Assembly (NCBI RefSeq): GCF_041053055.1
Contig: NZ_CP163443.1
Span: forward strand, 4,757,001 to 4,821,000
Origin: Streptomyces sp. R41
GTDB taxonomy: Bacteria > Actinomycetota > Actinomycetes > Streptomycetales > Streptomycetaceae
DNA: 64,000 nucleotides
Reading direction: 5' to 3'
Shown: piece after piece, positions 59,935 to 64,000 of the stretch
How the letters are laid out: every line of letters begins with the position of its first letter
Numbering within the stretch: the stretch's first letter is position 1
The notes under the pieces: generated by a model
What the model was told of the DNA's origin: nothing
The model's input: only the letters and a program-made list of their open reading frames with translations
Database searches by the model: none
Program-made: the position numbers and the translations under genes

Positions 59935-60725
59935 CGCGCGACTCCCCTCGGCGCGCGTCCGGCGCCCGGCGGCCCCGCGAAGGCCTGTGCGATGTCCAGC
60001 CAGCGGTCGGCGTCGGGACCCTCTGCCCGTACGGCGAGGTCGGCGCGGTTCGCCCGCTGGGTCACCAGCAGGCAGAAGTCGAGGGCGGGGCCGGTGACCC
60101 GCTGAGCGGCGTCCGCCGGGCCGTACGTCCACAACTCACCCGAAGGGCTGACGAGTTCGACCCGGAACTCCTCGCCGGGCGCGGTGAGCCCGCGTACCCC
60201 GAAGGCGAAGTCACGGGCCCGCACCCCGATGCGCACCACATGCTTCAGCCGGTCCGTGGGTGCGCGCACCACACCCAACGCGTCGGCCACGTCCTGTCCG
60301 TGGGCCCAGGTCTCCATAAGGCGGCCGGTGGCCATGGAGGCGGCCGACATGGGTGGGCCGTACCAGGGAAACCGGGTTCCTGTGGGTGCCGCGCGCAGGG
60401 CTTCCTCCAGCGCGGCGCGCCCCTCCCGCCATTCGGCGAGCAGCCGGGCGGGCGGCAGTGCGGCCCCCTCCGCCGCGCCGTCGTCCACGAATCCGTCGGG
60501 CGAGGCGAGCGCCTTCTCGACCTCCTTGGCGAAGGCCTCGGCGTCGGTCACGGCGAGCAGCGCGGAGCGGTCGGTCCAGGCGAGATGCGCGATCTGATGG
60601 GCGACGGTCCACCCGGGAGCGGGTGTCGCCAGCGCCCACCGCCCCTCCTCCAACTCCCCCATCAGCCGGTCGAGTTCCTCGCTCTCCCGGTGCAGATCGT
60701 CGATCACGGACGACGGGTCGGACAC
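59931..60725 (-). CDS. TIGR03084-family (DinB/MDMPI-like) protein
   Basis: This 264-residue protein has a maleylpyruvate-isomerase N-terminal/DinB-like helical bundle: [42 protein letters not shown] with the metal-site His, and [22 protein letters not shown] with the second His. The C-terminal wHTH-like or sterol-carrier-like domain begins [20 protein letters not shown]. The TIGR03084 group is typical of actinobacterial acyl-CoA operons, with no proven reaction; thiol (mycothiol)-linked chemistry is plausible. GTG 60725 has GGGGAG upstream. It is the first gene of the eight-gene operon, below the 60789 palindrome. Confidence 0.85.
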   Translation of the reverse strand: MSDPSSVIDDLHRESEELDRLMGELEEGRWALATPAPGWTVAHQIAHLAWTDRSALLAVTDAEAFAKEVEKALASPDGFVDDGAAEGAALPPARLLAEWREGRAALEEALRAAPTGTRFPWYGPPMSAASMATGRLMETWAHGQDVADALGVVRAPTDRLKHVVRIGVRARDFAFGVRGLTAPGEEFRVELVSPSGELWTYGPADAAQRVTGPALDFCLLVTQRANRADLAVRAEGPDADRWLDIAQAFAGPPGAGRAPRGVAR

Positions 60726-60788
60726 GATGCGCTCCCCTCGGGGCACGACGTTGTGTGTCCGGGAGCATGGCAGTGGTCATAGAAACAA

Positions 60789-60802
60789 GCAAGCATGCTT
60801 GC
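60789..60802. promoter_or_regulatory. perfect 14-bp palindrome, candidate operator of the Atu/Liu-like operon
   Basis: GCAAGCATGCTTGC reads the same on both strands and lies 63 bp upstream of the first operon gene, in AT-richer sequence (AGAAACAA before, ATTAATTG after). CAAG/CTTG arms are typical of TetR-type acyl-CoA regulators such as KstR2, though spacing differs. The TetR at the operon end is the likely binder. Confidence 0.6.
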
Positions 60803-60907
60803 ATTAATTGGCGCAGACGCAGCCACCCAAACGTCCCGCCGAGGAGACGCAGAGGAATCCCGGGGTGACTTCGCCATGCACAGGTCACCCCGCTACGCTC
60901 TCCCGCC

Positions 60908-61540
60908 ATGCTTCCCCCTCCGCCACCCCACCCCGGCCCCGACGCCGCCGTCTACCGCTTCGGAATGCGCCGGCTCCGGACCGGCCTGCCGGGCACCCTG
61001 ATCGCGCTCCTCCTCGCACCGCTCCCGCTCGTCGTCACGGCGGGCAAGGGCGGGGCGGGCGTCGGGCAGTGGATCTTCGCCGGGGTGTGGCTGTTGCTCT
61101 GGGGCGGGCTCGGAGTGCTGATGGCGTACGCGCTCTGGGCGGGGCGCGGGACGCTGCTCGCCTTCGACGCGTACGGGGTGTGGTGGCGGCACAGCCGGGA
61201 GCGGCAGACGGTGGTGCCTTGGCAGTCACTGGCCGGGGTCGGGCTGTACTGGGCGCACAAGGGCAACGCCAAGGCCGGCCAGAAGGTCATGAGCCTTGAA
61301 CTGTGTCCGTACGGAGACGTCGACGCGTCCGACCCGCTGCTCAAGCCGCTCGTCGTACGGGACGAGCCGCTGCGCCCCGGCCTGCCGGACCGCCGCTACC
61401 GGATCGGGATCCCGATGTACGCCAGCCGCCAGTGGGGGCGCGAGCTCGCCCAGGCCGCCTACGAGCGGGCGCCACAACTGTGGTTCGGCGAGCACGAGCG
61501 GCCGTACGGCTATATGCGGCCGTTGCAGCGCATGAGCTGA
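60908..61540 (+). CDS. hypothetical protein with two membrane helices
   Basis: This 210-residue protein has two close membrane segments, GTLIALLLAPLPLVVTAG and WIFAGVWLLLWGGLGVLMAYALWAG. They are followed by a cytoplasmic beta-rich domain (LLAFDAYGVWWRHSRERQTVVPWQSLAGVGLYW, ELCPYGDVDASDPLLKPLVV) with the look of a PH-like (bPH/YcxB) domain. It is common in Streptomyces, with unknown function. ATG 60908 lies close behind TACGCT, so the mRNA may be leaderless. It is divergent from the carboxylase operon across 182 bp that contain the 60789 palindrome. Confidence 0.78.
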   Translation: MLPPPPPHPGPDAAVYRFGMRRLRTGLPGTLIALLLAPLPLVVTAGKGGAGVGQWIFAGVWLLLWGGLGVLMAYALWAGRGTLLAFDAYGVWWRHSRERQTVVPWQSLAGVGLYWAHKGNAKAGQKVMSLELCPYGDVDASDPLLKPLVVRDEPLRPGLPDRRYRIGIPMYASRQWGRELAQAAYERAPQLWFGEHERPYGYMRPLQRMS

Positions 61541-61562
61541 GCGGGCGGGACTCGCGCCATCG

Positions 61563-61662
61563 GCCGGTCAGCCGGATCGGCTGGGTCGCGGGCCGGTCAG
61601 CCGGCTTGGCTCGGTCGCGGGCCGGTCAGCCGGATCGGCTCGGTCGCGGGCCGGTCAGCCGC
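61563..61662. repeat. 29-bp tandem repeat, about 3.4 units
   Basis: Units starting GCCGGTCAGCCGGATCGGCT begin at 61563, 61592, 61621 and 61650, exactly 29 bp apart, differing at a few bases. Each unit contains the small hairpin GCCGGATCGGC. The array fills the gap between two convergent genes and runs into the last codons of the exporter gene. Confidence 0.88.
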
Positions 61663-62650
61663 CGGTCCCCAACTCGCCTTCCAGCCCCTTGGCCTTCCCC
61701 CGCCCCACCTGGGTCCGCACCGCCCCCATGCTCGCCGCGATGACCAGGGCGATCGCCAGGGCCTCGGTGGCCGAGAGGGCCTGGTCCAGGACGAGGAAGC
61801 CGGCGGTGGCGGCGACGGCCGGTTCGAGGCTCATCAGGATGGCGAAGGTGGAGGCGGGCAGGCGTCGCAGGGCGAGGAGTTCGAGGGTGTAGGGGAGGAC
61901 CGAGGAGAGGACGGCCACCGCGGCGCCCAGCGCGACCGTGGTCGGGACGAGGAGCTTCGAACCGGACTCGACGATCCCCAAGGGCAGGAACGCCACCGCC
62001 GCGACCACCATGGCGAGGGCGAGCCCGTCGGCCTGGGGGAAGCGTCGGCCCGTACGCGCACTGAAGATGATGTACGCCGCCCACATGGCGCCGGCGCCCA
62101 GGGCAAAGGCGACACCGGTGGGGTCGAGGCTGCTGAAGCCTCCGCCGCCGAGCAGGAAGACCCCGCAGAGGGCGAGGCCGGCCCAGATCAGGTTCACGGC
62201 GCGGCGGGACGCGAGGACGGAGAGCGCGAGTGGGCCGAGCACTTCGAGCGTGACCGCGGGGCCGAGCGGGATGCGGGCGACCGCCTGATAGAAGAGGCCG
62301 TTCATCGCGGCCATCGTCACGCCGAAGACGACGACCGTGCCCCAGTCGGCGCGCGAGTGCCCGCGCACCTTGGGGCGGCAGACCGCGAGCAGCACGATCG
62401 CGGCCACCAGCAGCCGCAGCGTCACCACACCGAGTGCGCCGACCCGTGGCATCAAGGTCACCGCGAGGGCGCCGCCGAACTGCACGGAGATGCCTCCGGC
62501 CAGGACCAGGCCCAAGGGTCCGAGGGAGCCCCGTCGGCGCGGACCGCCCGCCGTGGGCACGCCTGCCGTGGGCACGCCCGCCGTGGGCACGGATGCCGTC
62601 GCGGGGGCGGCCGGGGCCGGGGAGGACGGGGCGGCGCTGGGGGTGTTCAC
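61655..62650 (-). CDS. EamA/DMT-family exporter (RhtA-like)
   Basis: This 331-residue membrane protein has ten predicted helices in two EamA repeats (GLVLAGGISVQFGGALAVTL, TLRLLVAAIVLLAVCRP, VVVFGVTMAAMNGLFYQAVARIPLG, VTLEVLGPLALSVLAS; second half TFAILMSLEPAVAATAGFLVL). The pattern is that of RhtA threonine/homoserine exporters. An N-terminal GVPTA repeat (three copies, about residues 24-38) precedes helix 1. The gene end overlaps the 29-bp tandem repeat. ATG 62650 is taken; the frame is open further up to 62747. Confidence 0.88.
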   Translation of the reverse strand: MNTPSAAPSSPAPAAPATASVPTAGVPTAGVPTAGGPRRRGSLGPLGLVLAGGISVQFGGALAVTLMPRVGALGVVTLRLLVAAIVLLAVCRPKVRGHSRADWGTVVVFGVTMAAMNGLFYQAVARIPLGPAVTLEVLGPLALSVLASRRAVNLIWAGLALCGVFLLGGGGFSSLDPTGVAFALGAGAMWAAYIIFSARTGRRFPQADGLALAMVVAAVAFLPLGIVESGSKLLVPTTVALGAAVAVLSSVLPYTLELLALRRLPASTFAILMSLEPAVAATAGFLVLDQALSATEALAIALVIAASMGAVRTQVGRGKAKGLEGELGTGG

Positions 62651-63055
62651 GGGGCCTTCCAGGGAATCGGCTCAGGGTTCGTTCATCGTGGTGTACCTCT
62701 CGGTCCAGGGTAATGGACTCCGTCAGGTGTGTGAAGCCGTTGCGCAACTGTCCTGGGGCGAGGAGAGGTCGGTGGGGACGTCAGGCACCGGTCCAGGGCG
62801 CCTCGTCACAAAAGAGGGGGCGGCCGTCGGCCACCGCCGCAGGGCCGGGCACCACGAACCGCCACCTCCCGCAGCCCGCCCGCCGGGCCCTCAACCAGGC
62901 CCAAGATCCCGTCACCGCACCCACCGAGCCCCACCCGCAAAGGTCACCCGTTCGGCCCAAGAGTCCCCCCTCCAGGAAGCGCCCCGGGCGCACACCACAG
63001 CAGGTGGATCGACCCCCGACCCACTCCCGCTCACCAGAACCCGGTACGACTCGGT
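62651..63055. other. intergenic region without recognised gene
   Basis: This is 405 bp between two minus-strand genes. The right half holds the exporter's upstream neighbour end and C-rich sequence with no ribosome sites in front of plausible starts. The stretch TCGTGGTGTACCTCTCGGTC, then CAGGGTAATGG (62687-62717) may be part of the exporter promoter. Nothing else is seen. Confidence 0.45.
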
Positions 63056-64000
63056 TCAGCGGCGCGCCATGTACAGGTCCAGTGCCTTGTGCAGCAGGCG
63101 GTTGAGCGGGAAGTCCCACTCGCCGAGGTACTCCACGGCCTCGCCGCCCGCGCCCGCCTTGAAACGGAGCAGGCCCAGCAGGTGGTTGGACTCCTCCAGC
63201 GTGTCGGTGATGCCGCGGAAGTCGTAGACGGCGGCGCCGAGTTCGTGGGCGTCGGTCATCATGCGCCACTGGATGGCGTTGTTGGGCTGGACCTCGCGCT
63301 TGTGGCTGGTGGAGGCGCCGTAGGAGTACCAGACGTGGGTACCTACGGTGAGCATGGTGGCCGCCGCGAGGACGTCGCCGTCGTGGTGGGCGAGGTAGAG
63401 CCGCATGCGGTCGGGGTCCTCGGCCGTCAGCGCGGTCCACATGCGCTGGAAGTAGGACAGCGGGCGCGGGATGAAGCGGTCGCGTTCGGCCGTCTCGACA
63501 TACAGCTCGTAGAACGCGGGCAGGTCGTCGTGGCCGCCCCGCACCACCTTCACACCGGCCTTCTCGGCCTTCTTGATGTTGCGCCGCCACTGCTGGTTGA
63601 GCCCGCGCTGGATCTCCTCCAACGAGCGTCCGGCGAATGGCACTTGGAAGACGTACCGCGGCTGTCCCGCCGCGAAGCCGTCCTCGCCGCCCGGCTCGGT
63701 CCGCTGCCAGCCCGCGCGGCGCAGCCGGTCGGCGACTTCGACGGCGCCCGGCTCGTACGTCGTCGCCTCCACGTCCCCCAGCCGCCGCGCCGCCGGATCG
63801 GCGATCGCCGCCTTGACCGCGTCCGCGCTCCATCGGCGTACGACGACGGGCGGACCCATCTTCACCGAGAACGCGCCCCGCCCCTTGAGGTACGCCAGCA
63901 TCGGTTCGAGCCAGCGCTCGACGAGGTCCGGCGCGTGCCAGTCGATGACCGGTCCCTCGGGCAGATACGCGAGGTACCGCTTCACCTTCGGCAGCGGGCG
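63056..64000 (-). CDS. FemABX-type peptidoglycan bridge aminoacyltransferase (start outside window)
   Basis: The frame is open to the right edge (314 or more residues seen). It has the FemX/FemAB double-GNAT layout: KRYLAYLPEGPVIDWHAPDLVERWLEPMLAYLKGRGAFSVKMGPPVVVR in the first domain, then RYVFQVPFAGRSLEEIQRGLNQQWRRNIKKAEKAGVKV, and LSYFQRMWTALTAEDPDRMRLYLAHHDGDVLAAATMLTVGTHVWYSYGASTSHKREVQPNNAIQW in the second. The end, YDFRGITDTLEESNHLLGLLRFKAGAGGEAVEYLGEWDFPLNRLLHKA, is diagnostic. It transfers Gly (or Ala/Ser) from tRNA to the lipid II stem peptide; Streptomyces uses a Gly bridge. Confidence 0.93.
   Translation of the reverse strand, partial: RPLPKVKRYLAYLPEGPVIDWHAPDLVERWLEPMLAYLKGRGAFSVKMGPPVVVRRWSADAVKAAIADPAARRLGDVEATTYEPGAVEVADRLRRAGWQRTEPGGEDGFAAGQPRYVFQVPFAGRSLEEIQRGLNQQWRRNIKKAEKAGVKVVRGGHDDLPAFYELYVETAERDRFIPRPLSYFQRMWTALTAEDPDRMRLYLAHHDGDVLAAATMLTVGTHVWYSYGASTSHKREVQPNNAIQWRMMTDAHELGAAVYDFRGITDTLEESNHLLGLLRFKAGAGGEAVEYLGEWDFPLNRLLHKALDLYMARR

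Overview
This window comes from a Streptomyces chromosome or a close actinomycete relative. Nearly all third codon positions are G or C, GTG starts are common, and many gene pairs overlap by 4 bp (GTGA or ATGA). It also carries typical Streptomyces lineage genes: a DmdR1-type iron repressor, an NsdA-like TPR regulator, a Prim-Pol-like protein, an RHVD leader peptide and a cinnamate:CoA-ligase-type gene. No rRNA, tRNA, CRISPR array, insertion sequence or prophage was recognised. From memory, the order of genes from about 27 kb to the right end resembles, in reverse, the S. coelicolor SCO4411-SCO4380 neighbourhood; this synteny was not checked.

Left part, about 1-27 kb: a catabolic region. It holds a thiolase end, a Zn-ribbon/OB-fold (DUF35) protein with a DoxX-like protein, a flavin monooxygenase, a Tat-exported amine oxidase, an ADP-forming type acyl-CoA synthetase, enoyl-CoA hydratase, flavin reductase, two MFS transporters, a GlxA-type regulator, a Zn alcohol dehydrogenase, three acyl-CoA dehydrogenases, an SDR, a cyclase-family hydrolase, an amidohydrolase and an AMP-forming acyl-CoA synthetase. 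Several separate transcription units share one palindrome, CTGAC(G/A/T)-N3-CGTCAG. It lies upstream of DoxX/OB-fold (4297), twice before the acyl-CoA synthetase (7513, 7537), and before the flavin reductase (11883), SDR/cyclase (19859), amidohydrolase/ACAD pair (25583) and the divergent acyl-CoA synthetase (25672). This looks like one regulon for catabolism of an isoprenoid, steroid-like or alicyclic acid. Its regulator was not found in the window, and this is the best candidate here for an undescribed system.

Middle, about 27-50 kb: core and signalling genes. These are an EF-hand protein, a STAS anti-anti-sigma factor, an ECF sigma factor coupled to a zinc-finger anti-sigma factor fused to a maleylpyruvate-isomerase-like domain, purU, a lipoprotein binding protein, a membrane protein with five T-Q-(Y/F)-(I/L/M) repeats that look like FHA ligands, the NsdA-like regulator, the Prim-Pol-like protein, a two-gene ABC exporter, a frameshifted gene, a PAS-PAS-GAF protein, a SIS protein, dmdR1, an alpha/beta-hydrolase with two TTA codons and no nucleophile serine, an RHVD leader peptide before a 2OG-Fe(II) oxygenase, a citrate synthase and pdxH.

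Right part, about 50-61 kb: an eight-gene, tightly overlapping operon read right to left: TIGR03084 protein, DUF1446/AtuA-like protein, biotin-dependent carboxylase beta and alpha, acyl-CoA dehydrogenase, cinnamate/4-coumarate-type CoA ligase, AUH/LiuC/AtuE-type hydratase and a TetR regulator. The composition is that of an acyclic-terpene (Atu) or leucine/isovalerate (Liu) branched acyl-CoA pathway. A perfect 14-bp palindrome precedes the first gene. The window ends with a two-helix membrane protein, an RhtA-like exporter and a FemABX-type aminoacyl transferase cut by the edge.

At least two families of intergenic repeats are dispersed through the window, and short tandem repeats sit at several gene ends.
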